Assembly: GCA_011109175.1 (NCBI GenBank) | Contig: RDEW01000002.1 | Coordinates: 1,904,834 to 1,968,833 of the forward strand | DNA length: 64,000 nucleotides | From: Dicyema japonicum | Lineage: Eukaryota; Dicyemida; Rhombozoa; Dicyemidae | Direction of reading: 5' to 3' | Shown here: positions 32,950 to 43,514 of the stretch, piece by piece | Numbering within the stretch: position 1 is the stretch's first letter | How the letters are laid out: each line of letters starts with the position of its first letter | Translations under genes and position numbers: made by a program | The notes under the pieces: model-generated | What the model was told of the DNA's origin: nothing | What the model saw: the letters and a program-made list of their open reading frames with translations, nothing else | The model's database searches: none

Positions 32950-34345
32950 TTATTATGTGGAAAATGGAAAAAGTGATTATGAGTGATCGATTGTAGTATG
33001 AGAATCAACACGTGGCTGATAAAATGCTGGAAGACTGCCTTTTAAGACAAAAGACGCCTGCACGAAAAACCGATGAATATACATAAACCAGGGACAACTC
33101 ATGGCCACATTTTGCAGGTGGAATACACGGAACCTTACACGTGCTCTACAGCGGAGTCAAACCAAGGCCTTACCGAAAGATTTGTCCTGATGACTCACTA
33201 AGGTAGAGAATATTTTGAAGCGGGAATTTGAGAAGAAACCAACCGAGATATTCGCCAAATTTGACAAGGAAGCCTTTGCCGCAGCTTCTTTGTCTCAAGT
33301 ACACACAAGATGGCCAGCAAGTTGCCGTGAAAGTCCAATATGAGGATTTACAACGAAATTTCTGGTCGACATTGTCGCTTGTTTGAACCAACGTTTTTCT
33401 TCAAGTGGTTAATCGAGGTACCTCTCTTTTCCACGTGCTAAAATGCTTTCTAAGCCTCGGAAATGGAGATGGACTTCAAAAATGAGGCTGCCAACAACGA
33501 AAGATGCGCTCACGACCTCAGACATTTGAAATTTGTTAAGCTACCACGTGGCTTTAATGATTTGAGCACATCTGTAAGCTTGGGGACCATTTCAGACTGT
33601 CTCGACGATGGAAGTTAAGGATGGAATTCCCATCACGAACACCAAAGACATTGCACGTGTCGGATTGAACCTAAAAGAAGTCGATTTCATTGATACTCTA
33701 GCTTTCGAAAAGGTTGTGAGGATATTTGCCAAGCATATCTTCGCTACGGGATTCGTCCATGCTGATCCCCACCCGGGAAATACTCAGAGATCTTGCTACT
33801 CTTGGTTCTGGTGCAAAATAAAGGCAGGAGACCAATCGTAGTGCTGCTTGACCATGGATTATACCAGGAATTTGATGAGAAGGGCCGACTAGGCTTGTGC
33901 GGTCTCTATAAAGCCATCATGACTAAGAATTTCACGGATTTACGGAAATACAGTCTCTTTTGGGAGTTGAGGGTTTTCCTTGGATAAAAAGTCAGATCAC
34001 ATGATTTTGGAGCAAATTGTGACTCAGACAATTTTTTTGACTCCAACAGGTTCGGGCTTCTGCAGAAACTCATGGAAAAAGAACTGAAGAGAATGGGGGA
34101 AGCCATAATGAAGAATGTTGACAGAATAACTTCCGTGATGAGGGAAATGCCCCCGAATCTGCTTTTGATTATTCGGTTGTTTGTTTCCGCGATGTTAGTA
34201 ATGTTCACTTTGTAAGGGCGATTGCGCGGAAACACGGAAATTTGACTGATAGACACGGAAATTTGACAATAAGTGGTTACATGTTTGACCGCAGTTCAAT
34301 CGACGGATGTGAGAGACAGCGATCCACGTGGTTGCCTTGTTCAAT
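32950..34345 (+). pseudogene. ADCK1/ADCK5-like aarF-domain (UbiB family) kinase, disrupted
   Basis: Successive plus-strand pieces keep the order of the ABC1/UbiB fold: YENQHVADKMLEDCLL, EYTEP, FDKEAFAAASLSQVH (Ala-rich loop), DGQQVAVKVQYEDL (Lys of VAVK), MDFKNEAANNERCAHDL, GFVHADPHPGN (catalytic HxDPHPGN), VVLLDHGLYQ (the DHG that replaces DFG), REMPPNLLLIIRN and VRAIA. The LLDHGLYQ block points to the ADCK1/ADCK5 group, mitochondrial proteins linked to lipid handling. Introns that fit exactly: 32973-32996 (24 nt), 33574-33595 (22 nt), 34176-34198 (23 nt). Other frame changes (near 33060, 33300, 33360-33460, 33785, 33990-34050) are not all solved by GT...AG introns. It may be a decayed gene, or a live one with unresolved introns and sequence errors. 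The 3' end is unclear, with a duplicated CACGGAAATTTGAC at 34233-34266. Confidence 0.68.
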
Positions 34346-34559
34346 GAGGACGGTGGTCAAGGAATCCTACTTTTTATTTAGATTGAGATATTTGTGTGCT
34401 GATGGTAGATTTCAGCGTTTTCTGGTTTTTTGGCTAAGTTGGTGATGGTGGTTACTTTGTACTTTTCTTCCGTGAATAATATCTGCCGAACGGGGTCCCG
34501 CAAGGATCTCGTTAATTCTTCCAACAAGAGACCGGAGTATCCACACAGCGGGTATCCGT

Positions 34560-34985
34560 TTACAAGAATTACTAGACAACCTGAACTGTTGGCTTACGAG
34601 GAACCAATAACACACAAGTCCTGAAATTCGCCTCCATGATCTTTACTTCCAATAGAAGATTGACTAACTCGGCACCTTCATTGACTATAAATGGGATAAC
34701 AATTCCTCCACAAATTAACCAAACACATATGACCCACTAATGACTTTCAAAAAACATGTGAGCATCATAATTTTTTTTCAACGAAAATTAGACTTTGTAA
34801 AGACGCTACTTAGAGCTCAGCAAAACCTCTAAACTTCAGAAAAGTGATTCTTCCATACAGGAAGTGTGTCGGGACTCGAAAGGAACACCAAGAAAGGATG
34901 AGGCGGCTGCTTAAGGAGGCCAGGATCACCTGACTGCTTCCACTGTTTTTTAGGTGATTCTTGGTTTTAAATAAATTAATTAACT
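34560..34985 (+). mobile_element. LINE-C thumb and 3' end
   Basis: Frames read RRLTNSAPSLTINGITIPPQ (thumb region), then GSVSGLERNTKKGMRRLLKEARIT and TGA. The 3' UTR has paired AGGATCACCT (34920s) and AGGTGATTCTT before an AATAAATT tail, the same stem as at 15012-15063. Confidence 0.65.
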
Positions 34986-35019
34986 CGGATACACCGAGAA
35001 AGAAGTTAAAGTAAACAAC

Positions 35020-35295
35020 TGATTAAGTGTATCCAGTTTCCACTTCTACAGAAAGAGTCCATTCGGAAACAGCAAAAGGTTAAAGACGTCCATTATTTGG
35101 CGTTGTGGAAACCCCTCCAATATAATGGGGGAACAAATGATCTCTTTTCGTTCCAGCTTGGCACTGGGCGCCATCATAGACAGCTGGATCACATGACGCC
35201 ACTGTAGAAGGGAGAGAAAAAAAGGAACAGACAAAAAGACAGAAAACTTAAACCAATTAGCCACGTAGAATCACATAGCGCCACTTTGCATGCTA
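35020..35295 (-). mobile_element. SINE-2, longest copy
   Basis: In reverse orientation from about 35290 (GTGGCGCTATGTGATTC) to 35025 (TGTAGAAGTGGAAACTGGATACAC). It includes GGCTAATTGGTTTAAGTTTTCTGTC, an A-box-like run, and ends with the ATGGACGTCTTTAACC block. This copy defines the roughly 260-bp family. Confidence 0.75.
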
Positions 35296-35344
35296 CGGTT
35301 ATCCGCAAAGATGTTTTCCTTTACAGCTCAAGCCTTCAGGGTGA

Positions 35345-35800
35345 TTTAGATGAATGGAGGAGTCCTCGTCTTTATTCCGCGTTTATATTCTTTTATTAAT
35401 TTTAGATTACGGCTGGTATTTTCCGACGAGGATCCTATACAACTGTTTGACTCTGCTGTTATTCGATATATTTCGTGGAAGGCATCTATTTTTGATTATT
35501 TAAGAAATGAAGGAGTCAGCCCTTGTTTGGTGCGATATTGGATATTGGAATAACTTCTAGTACAATGGGAGCATTCTGTGGTACCCCGGCAGAGATTTAT
35601 ATTTGAATGGCCACAGATGGAAGATGAGACGCCAGTTGATTGCTTTAAATGTTGGAACCGTCTAAAGGAGAAATTACCAATATGTCGGAGACACTCTTGT
35701 AAAAATGATACATGAAGAAGGAGTGCTCTATGTTAATCTATGTCACCGTCCGTTGAGAGAATTCTCCGTTGAAGGAATGTCTAGCATATTAACAAAAAAT
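35345..35800 (+). other. Unidentified open frames
   Basis: A frame to TAA 35551 (FRLRLVFSDEDPIQLFDSAV, SWKASIFDYLRNEGVSPCL) and another with DCFKCWNRLKEKLPICRRHSC (a CxxC...CxxxxC pattern) suggest decayed transposon coding sequence. I cannot assign a family. Confidence 0.25.
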
Positions 35801-35969
35801 AATTACACAAAAATAAATAAATAAAAGAAATTTATTAGAATTGTTATTAAAAACTAAAAAATATTATATTTAAAAAATAATTAATAACATGACATAATTA
35901 ATAACATGAGATAAATCATTCTTATGGGTTTCTATTAACTGACACCACATGAACTTAACGAAATTAAGA

Positions 35970-36640
35970 GATTTCAGTCGCAAGATGTATTGCCGAGCGA
36001 TATTACGCTAAACAAAGAATGAAAATCACAACGATGTACGACGATATGCTGAAAAAACGAAAATATTTCCTGGGTAACTGAATGAATGTTTTTATTTACA
36101 GAGTCTTGTTGTGATTGATTCATTCTCAATATTTGGAATGTTCGAACTATCACATTCGAAAACCACTGGATAAATATCAGACCTATTCTATAAAGTTTTT
36201 TGCACATACGGACGGTCGATTATTCTTCACATCGACAATAGAAAGGAATTTCGAAATTCCTTGATGGTATCTTTAAGCCAGGAATATTGAGTGGAATCAA
36301 TCGTACGGTGTGTCGGAAGAACATCTACCATCTCTGCTCGGATATAATTTTGACGAACTAAAGGAGGGGGGTAAAGAAACCCATGTCATGCTACAATGCG
36401 CTGGCTTAAAAATGCAAGAACGTCTAAAATGAAATTATTAACGTGGGGACTGTATACTCCTGAGGCCAGATGAAGATGCGAATCCAAAAAATAGACGACA
36501 TACACTCTATGACCAAATTTTTGCCAAGAAATATTTGGTCATTGAAGCCTTACACGGAATATGCAAAATCCGAACTGAAGATGGGACACAACTAAAAGGC
36601 ATACAAATCTCAAGACTCAAAAAAATGGACAGTTAATTTT
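35970..36640 (+). mobile_element. Integrase-transposase fragment
   Basis: Plus-strand pieces include a YG-S-E-LLGYNFDELKEGG block, then ILLRPDEDANPKNRRHTLYDQ and YLVIEALHGICKIRTEDGTQLKGIQISRLKKMDS. This is the end of an integrase core followed by an SH3-like C-terminal domain, as in KRBA2/Ginger-type proteins. Stops and frame changes are present. Confidence 0.55.
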
Positions 36641-36990
36641 TTTAATTCAAATACATTTGTTTTAAAATATTAAAGGTAAAACAAAAATTAATGGAATTAA
36701 TTAAAAATGTATTAAAATGCCGCGGCCGTATGCCGCATAGGTTTAGTGTGACTATCTTATCGACGATAGAGTTTATGGTTTGAGAAAATTTTTGTTGGGA
36801 TTTGTTCTATATTTTTAAAAAGAGTCGATATCAAACACTTCGCTGTCGAACCATTTTTTCCATATGATCATGAGCAAAAAACAAGAAATTCTTTTATTTA
36901 TCGAGAAACTACATTTTTAATTTATCACAGTAGAATTTAGACAAAGTTTTATTTATTCAAATTTAAAAGAATTTATTTATTTGTAATAAT
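36641..36990. other. No gene seen
   Basis: AT-rich; nothing recognised. Confidence 0.35.
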
Positions 36991-36994
36991 AGTT

Positions 36995-37190
36995 TGGTGT
37001 CATGTGGTGCTGCGTTGTTAATATGTTTAAGTTTTCTGTTTGTTCGTCTATTCCTCCTCCTTCTTCCTATTAGAGTGCCGTCATGTGATCCACCTGTCTA
37101 GGTGGCGCCCAGTGCCTGGCTGGCACGAAAAAGAATCATTTGCTCTCCACTGGAGGAGTTTCCACAACTGCAAGTATGGACGTCTTTACC
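36995..37190 (+). mobile_element. SINE-2 copy
   Basis: GTGTCATGTGGTGC, TTTAAGTTTTCTGTTTG, GTGATCCACCTGTCTAGGTGG, CAGTGCCTGGCTGGCACG, AATCATTTGC and GTATGGACGTC in the family order, forward orientation. Confidence 0.8.
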
Positions 37191-37615
37191 TTTTTTTACT
37201 TTAACTTCTCTCTCAGTGTATTGCTCAATTGTGCTTCAAAGATAAAATCAAATAATCGAGATTTTAACGAATTAATATCGGGAATAAAAACCTCGGTTGT
37301 AAAAAAAGAAAATTTTTTATCTATCATTGCACCTGATTAAGTTGTTACAAACTGGGGTAGTTAGTTAACCGCAGCCACGTATTAGTTTTTTAACCTTCCT
37401 GAATAGTAGAATCAATTCAGAATTTATCGGCGACGGAATAATTGTAAACAAAGTAAGGATTCAAAAATCAGTAATATGTTTGAAAGTTTGAGAGTACTAC
37501 GGCTAATTATTTGGGATTGATAGACTTAATTCAAAAAAACAAAATGTGAAGTGAAGCGTTTAAGACCTACAACAGATTCATTTTAAAACAGATCCTGTAT
37601 AGTCAATGAATATTT
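37191..37615. other. No gene seen
   Basis: No recognisable coding or repeat signal. Confidence 0.3.
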
Positions 37616-37990
37616 GTTGTTCAGGCAGAGGGGAATGGTACATCTTGGCCGACCAATAAATCAACTTCCGTGATTTGAATAGTAATCTTCCATGATTTGA
37701 TTGCAAGGAATCACTTCGTCCATTCTCAGAACTTGTCCGAAAAGTCGCCAGCGTGAGGTAATTACTTCTCTGATTATCGGTTTGCGTTTACATAATTTGT
37801 AGTGTCGTTTTTGAAATTCTGTGGCCATTTGATTCCCGCAATTTTTCTCAATTGATTTCTATGAAATGTGTCCAGTCTGTCAAGGTCCGTTTTTGATGTT
37901 CCCCATGTTCCCGAGTTATATAATAGGACTGGTTGTATGAACGAGTTATATTGATTGAATGTCAGGCTACATCGTGCGCAGTGGACGATC
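37616..37990 (-). mobile_element. LINE-A thumb and C-terminal fragment
   Basis: Minus strand reads YNSFIQPVLLYNSGTWGTSK and LDTFHRNQLRKIAGIKWPQ, almost the same as the 21621-22330 copy. The two share one LINE-A subfamily. Confidence 0.8.
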
Positions 37991-37999
37991 ATTTTCGAT

Positions 38000-38790
38000 T
38001 CTTAACAAATTCTTATCCAAGGATAGGAATTTTAAATCGGATAATGTGAAATATTACTTAACTGTGAATAACTCGATAAACGATGACCTTGATCTGCTCA
38101 ATAGAATTATTGACCTTAAATCCTAAGTCATCATTAAGAGTGCATTCGGATCGGTGTCAGAAGACTGTCAGAAGTGGAATATTTTCTTGGCAAAAGTCAT
38201 GCGAAAGAAAAAGATGCTGAGAGTGCGAAAGACGTTGATGAAATCGCAAACAGACTGAAAACCGAATATTCACACACTTATCGCTTTCATAGGTTCACTG
38301 ACTACCAAGTAATCCCGGTACACCTCAAAAGGATGGAGAGGTTTTTCTTGTGTTCCTCCAAAGTATTCACGGCTTTCCTGTATCGACGACGATCGCCTTT
38401 CAAACCTTTCATTAAAATTTGAAAAGCGGTGGGTTTTTTAACCAATTTACTTGTATTTGAGGCTTCTAGTCTTGAATGGAAGAAACGACTAATTTCATGA
38501 CCACACAGACCGATGAAACCGGAACCGTGTTTCAGATTGAGGCGTGGTCAAGCATTGGAGGAAAGATCGGCAGGTAGATTTGTTAGACGTACCAATTTGG
38601 CTGTTATCGAATTGATCTTGTACAAATTTGATATTGAAACTCCATAAACCCATGAGGCACAAGCATACTCACCCGTAGGTTTAAAAAGTTGATTGTACAA
38701 GACGACAGCGCATTCCCGTGACGGCCTGGACTTTAAGAGCGATTTCATTATATTCAGTTTCCTGAGACCTATTGTCCTAACGTTCTTCCA
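38000..38790 (-). mobile_element. LINE-C-like thumb region fragment
   Basis: Minus strand reads SRECAVVLYNQLFKPTGEYACASWVYG and ITAKLVRLTNLPADL, the region after the palm in CR1/Jockey-like elements (a query ending YACA-W). Further decayed frames run to about 38000. Confidence 0.5.
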
Positions 38791-38829
38791 TGTTGAGAAA
38801 ATGTCATCAAAGGGTCACTTCCAGAATAG

Positions 38830-39590
38830 TCCAAATCATTCTCTCGTCAGCCTCGACCTTGATCTTCTATTGCGCGCTAGTTCTTTTAGATAGTCCAGGT
38901 CGTCCGCCGAAGTTAGTCTCATACCAACCGCCGATAGGTCTTCGTTCAAGATATTCGGAAGTGTTGTTCTTGGCCTTCCACGAGTCCGGTCCTGTGTGTG
39001 CGAAGTAGCTGTCCATTGCGCAATTTGTGGGACCTGGCATTTAGACGTAACACGTGGCCAAAGAGGCTCCATATCATCTGACAGCACGCCGGATTTGCAT
39101 TTATTGTAAATGTTTGCATTTGAGATCTTCATAGGCCAGTTGATCTTGATTACCGATTTGAGCTGAGCTCCGTTTGGTTGTAAACTCCGTTTTGTCGGGA
39201 TTTACAGACGAGAACCATTTCGAAAATTATGCGGAAGTACGTTGAGCATGTGCTGAATTATTTGAGAATCCTCAGAAACAAGATCCAGATCGTCCGCATA
39301 AATTATCTCGTCATACTTGTTTCTAACCAGGGCCCAGAACTCTCTTAGTGAAGCTTCAAGTTCGAAAACGAAAAGGACAGGGGATGCGAGTCTCTCTGTA
39401 GAACTCCACGTAAAACCGGAAAAAAAGTTGGAGGCACATTTGCCAGTTTTGACAAAAGCACGTTCGGAATAAGAAAATTGTATCCTTCCATCGCTCGTGC
39501 CACCACCCAGATGATCAGGTATATTAGACACCTCCACACTCTTCTCAAGATTGCGATTTTTCAGAGGCTGTCTAAATCAGTGGTGTCGAA
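38830..39590 (-). mobile_element. LINE-A palm to C-terminus fragment
   Basis: Minus-strand pieces read FELEASLREFWALVRNKYDEIIYADDLDLVSED, HMLNVLPH, then NIYNKCKSGVLSDDM, GRPRTTLPNILNEDLSAVG and LTSADDLDYLKELARNRR. It is very close to the full-length LINE-A at 3.7-6.7 kb but has frameshifts and an internal deletion. Confidence 0.85.
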
Positions 39591-40080
39591 CATGCGGCCC
39601 TCGACAAGCATAAGTGCGGTCCGATTTAATGGCTATAAAATATTTTTAAAAAATCATTTTGTTATTTTTTACATTTAATTAATTTTTAATAGTATTTTTA
39701 AATCTTGTTTGTCAGTCTCACGTCTACGTTGTCTCTGGAAGCTGCTCAAGAAAGCTATGGATAATCAAAACTATTTTGGTGGCATTAAAACCCATTTCCC
39801 AGCTTTGAAATTATTGTACAAACAATTCATTGAGACATCTGTCAGCTATGCCTGTACGTCATGAGGAATCAATCTGTCCTGGACGGACAAACAAAGAATC
39901 CGGGACATTTAGGGCTCAACAGTCACTACTATTAGTAATCTAGGGAAACTAGAAAAACTAATACTTCATCACTTGAAGATCTTATCCGACAAAATGGAAA
40001 GATTTGCTACCCTGTGCAAGCAGTGCAACTCTTAACAATACACAGCCACAACGTGTCTTATGAGAAGGTACACATCACCC
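39591..40080 (+). mobile_element. hAT-like end and LINE-C thumb debris
   Basis: CAGTGGTGTCGAACATGCGGCCC at 39580-39602 looks like a hAT-type terminus with no partner found. From 39755 the plus strand reads NYFGGIKTHFPALKLLYKQFIETSVSYACTS, a CR1-like thumb region. Confidence 0.45.
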
Positions 40081-40208
40081 CTCTCCAATTCCTATTCCTC
40101 ACTTAATTAATTTAGTAATTAAATTAACTGTTGGTGTTCTTGGGTTAATAATAATAATCTCACGTGCTTTTTCTGGAAATAAGAAACGGTGATTGAACCG
40201 AGAATGAT

Positions 40209-41103
40209 TCAGGATAAATGCAAATTGTCTTTTTTTACACAACAGTTGATGGAAAAATACATTGTTTGACATGTAGCCGGTTTATCTCTGTGTGAAGAAA
40301 CGCCTTGCTGCATGAACAGCAGCCTCACATCATTTCTGGATACTAATACCGATTTGTTTAGACGAGAAGTCCTCTCCAAGTTGTCGGCCTCACCAGGTCG
40401 ATGCTCCTTTGCTGCAAGTCTTCTGAAATAGTTCCCGACCGCAATGGGACGGATTCCCCCATTTGGATTTGAAAGCAAGTAGCCTTGCAGAGAAGAGCAA
40501 TCTCTGGCATATTCTGGGATGTCGCCGTTAGCCATTTTTCTGATTAGGTTCCGTAATTGACTTGACATGACAGCGTCCAGCTTCCGATCTGCAAGTGGAC
40601 GTAAGGTCCTTAATATGGTCAGGACGTAACCCTTCCAAGCCTCCGCCGCTGCTAGCGGCGAAGGAAGCTATTCCGCAGCGCACTTCGGATTCAGTAATGA
40701 ATCCTACAGGATTCAAAAAACTTTTCATAGTCAGTCGGTGCATCTGGGTTGCTTCAGTATTAAGGTATTCAGGACCTCGTGGTACAAGCAATACTGTGTC
40801 ATCAGACGTGATAACCCGTGAGGGCTGCCCGCACGCCGCCCTCCAGAAGTTTCCGTTTACTCTCTCTTTTAGTTCATTGGGGACATTTTTGATGAATGCT
40901 CCTCTGGTTTCGACCTCATTGACATTAAGTGGCTGTTCAAGTACTGCATGTATGCTATGACTGCTAAAATTCATTATGCTTTGTTTCAGTTTCCCGGATA
41001 AGTTGAGTCGGGAATTTGTTTCTTTATTATTGTCCTCAGATGCCGTTGTGGGTATTCGAGTGCGACAGATGTTAAGCAAATAAGTTTTAGCCAGGATTTC
41101 CAA
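40209..41103 (-). mobile_element. LINE-B linker and fingers fragment
   Basis: Two minus-strand frames in series. The first (41103-40528) includes KSFLNPVGFITESEVRCGIASFAASSGGGLEGLRPDHIKDL. The second (40568-40209) includes IRKMANGDIPEYARDC and GGIRPIAVGNYFRRLAAKE, the family-defining block. One frameshift joins them. The palm with the catalytic box is missing. Confidence 0.82.
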
Positions 41104-41775
41104 CTGTCATAGGACAGTGCGTGATCAATGGCTTCTGAAAGACACGATGCTGCGGCAATTCGTACTCATTTAGGGATTTTTACTGGGATCTTCCTGGCTT
41201 CCGGAGGTTCGACCTTTAGATTAAAATAAAAAAAATTATTAATAATCTATATTAATTTTGAACATCAAACAAAAATTTCTCATTTTGATTGCCACTAGTC
41301 CATTTTGATCGAACAACACTACTCTCATATTGATTGACACTGTCCCATTTTGAAATACACTATTCTCGTAATGAGTGGAAATGATATATAGACTCCAGAA
41401 ACTTATTATTTCCGCAAAAATCTTATTGGGTAAGTAGACAATTCAATATATTTTAGTATTGTTTTCTATTGTGTCTGAGAAACAAGAGATCAACGCCCTA
41501 AGACTATCTTCTGATTTTTAGACAAAAACTCAAGTTATGTAAATTCGTGTATAAACCTTTACGCTTGTGCAGCAATACAATCCGTATTCACATCTGTCCT
41601 AGAATATAGCATTCCCCAACCTCAAAAATATTAAGTTACCTTTGGCATAAATTTTGTACACTTTTGCATAGTAGGAAGTAAAAACATATGTCCTCAAACA
41701 AGTTTTGTAAACTTTAATGTTTAGCATATGCAAGTAAATTCAGATTAGACTAAGCCTTGTGACCTAATTGATCCT
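41104..41775. other. No gene seen
   Basis: AT-rich, with TTGATTGACACTGTCCCATTTTG-like short repeats at 41280-41350; no gene found. Confidence 0.3.
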
Positions 41776-42420
41776 AGAGTCAGTAGTTAGACAGAAAATC
41801 ATAGATGGTTGAGGTGGGAATCAATAATTTTTGAAAAATGTCTCTATCATGCTTAAACACAACTTGCTTCGCCCGGCGTCGTTTAATGTTAGGGTCTATC
41901 TTGTCAATCGAAAAGAGAACAGCCTGGAGAAGACCTAGAAGAGATACAAAATCTAGATTTGCTGTCACAGGAAACGAAGGTGCTTCGGGTGTTGACGGAA
42001 CTTTTGGAACTATCATCTTATTTTGCTATCCTCAGAAAACTGACACTATCGCCTTGGTTTTGGAATCAGTCCACCTTTGGCTCTAGCATTCATATGTGGT
42101 GATTGGAATGCGAGGGTTGAATACGAATGGTGAAGATTGCTTGGGATTTCATGGAAGAGGATTCAGAAATCTTTGCAGAGACTCCCTTGTTGATTTCTGC
42201 ACGCAATGGGCCTCTGTGAATACTAGCTTTGAACACCCCGCTAAAACACAAGACGACTTGGGTGGGCTACCGATGCGGGATTAATGGGCAGTCTATCACA
42301 ATATTTAACCAGATTGAGTACATCCATTGCATAAATTCACAGAGGATCCTGAGAAGTTACGGAGGTACATTATTTAAAAGTAACTGGTCGTCTCACGGAT
42401 GACTACGATATTTTGGAATA
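41776..42420 (+). mobile_element. LINE-A endonuclease fragment
   Basis: From about 42085 the frames read ICGDWNARV, CLGFHGRGFRNLCRDSLVDFCTQW and FEHPAKTQDD, matching GDWNARAG...GSHGRNRR...ALIQFCTAF...FKHPARHRTTW of the intact endonuclease. The stretch 41780-42040 has open frames on both strands without identity. Confidence 0.6.
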
Positions 42421-43155
42421 ATGAACTTAAAATAGAAGGTTGCAACCACGGGTCGCCGACTGGCTACGAAGACTATAAAAAAGAAAATGCTACCCTGACA
42501 CCGTGCTGAAGCGCTTTGTGAAGTTGACACTGTTCAAAGAACTAACTATTGCACTTGCTAAGATTTTGACGCGCTAAAATCAACGGTAGAAGAAAAGGAA
42601 GGTAGAAACCCTTGTTATATGCAATATGGGAGTCGAATGTTTGTTGCAGGTTATTTGTGTTAGTTTGAAATGTTTTGAAAGATTCATAACAAAAAACTGT
42701 TTTTTGCCCTAATTTCACATCTCCGTGTGAGTTGATAGAAAAGTCGCCAGAATATTTGTCTTATTCAATGATCTTCTTGATTGAATGGGGCATAACAGTT
42801 GAGATGACATGTATTTTATTCAAAAACTCGAAAGTTGTATTAGTTTGATGTATCTTTAACAGTATTCCATAAGGAACTTGGAGTCTTCTCGTATCTCGGG
42901 TATTTCTTAAGGTATTTGATAAAGGTGGCCAAGAGAGATGGTTGGTAAGTTGAAGGCACTCACGAATTTTTATTGTCGTCTGAGTAGAAGTACTTCAAGA
43001 CTTGGAATTAGGACAGGTGACTCTGTTAGCGGGTTCTTGGAATGCGATCAACTTGTGTTATGGTCAGGGGGAAGATTCAACTTTGTCTTTCCAGAAGGAC
43101 TCGTCGCCTCACGGTGTGTTCTGTTAAAAACTCAATCTTTAGGATTCCAATCCAC
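42421..43155. other. No gene seen
   Basis: Mixed decayed sequence; possible LINE-A remnant at the left end, nothing recognised further right. Confidence 0.3.
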
Positions 43156-43159
43156 TACT

Positions 43160-43325
43160 GTCAGATATATCCAGTTTTCACAGCCAGGAATAAACGCCTC
43201 CTGTTCACTTCCATCCATATTCGCCTCTGAATGGGAAAGTGGGAGACCCTTGGGCGTCTCATAAAACAGATTGATCAACTGACGTCTCTTAGGATTTAAT
43301 GAGGGCACTGAGCAGAAAGGAATCC
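43160..43325 (-). mobile_element. SINE-2 diverged copy
   Basis: TATCCAGTTTTCACAG at the left, then blocks ending GATTGATCAACTGACGTC, parallel the reverse-oriented copies at 27405 and 35035 with strong divergence. Confidence 0.4.
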
Positions 43326-43514
43326 TTTGGCCATGTAGGTAACGATGTGGGATCAAATCCACAGCTAAACGAGACTCGAACGACATCACTAGTAACTATG
43401 CTAGCTATTATACTGAGGACACCTATATTAAACAGTCACGACTATAAACTATTTTCATTAAAAATCAAATATTTATGATTAACTTTAATTTTAAAAAAAT
43501 AATAAAATATAGCC

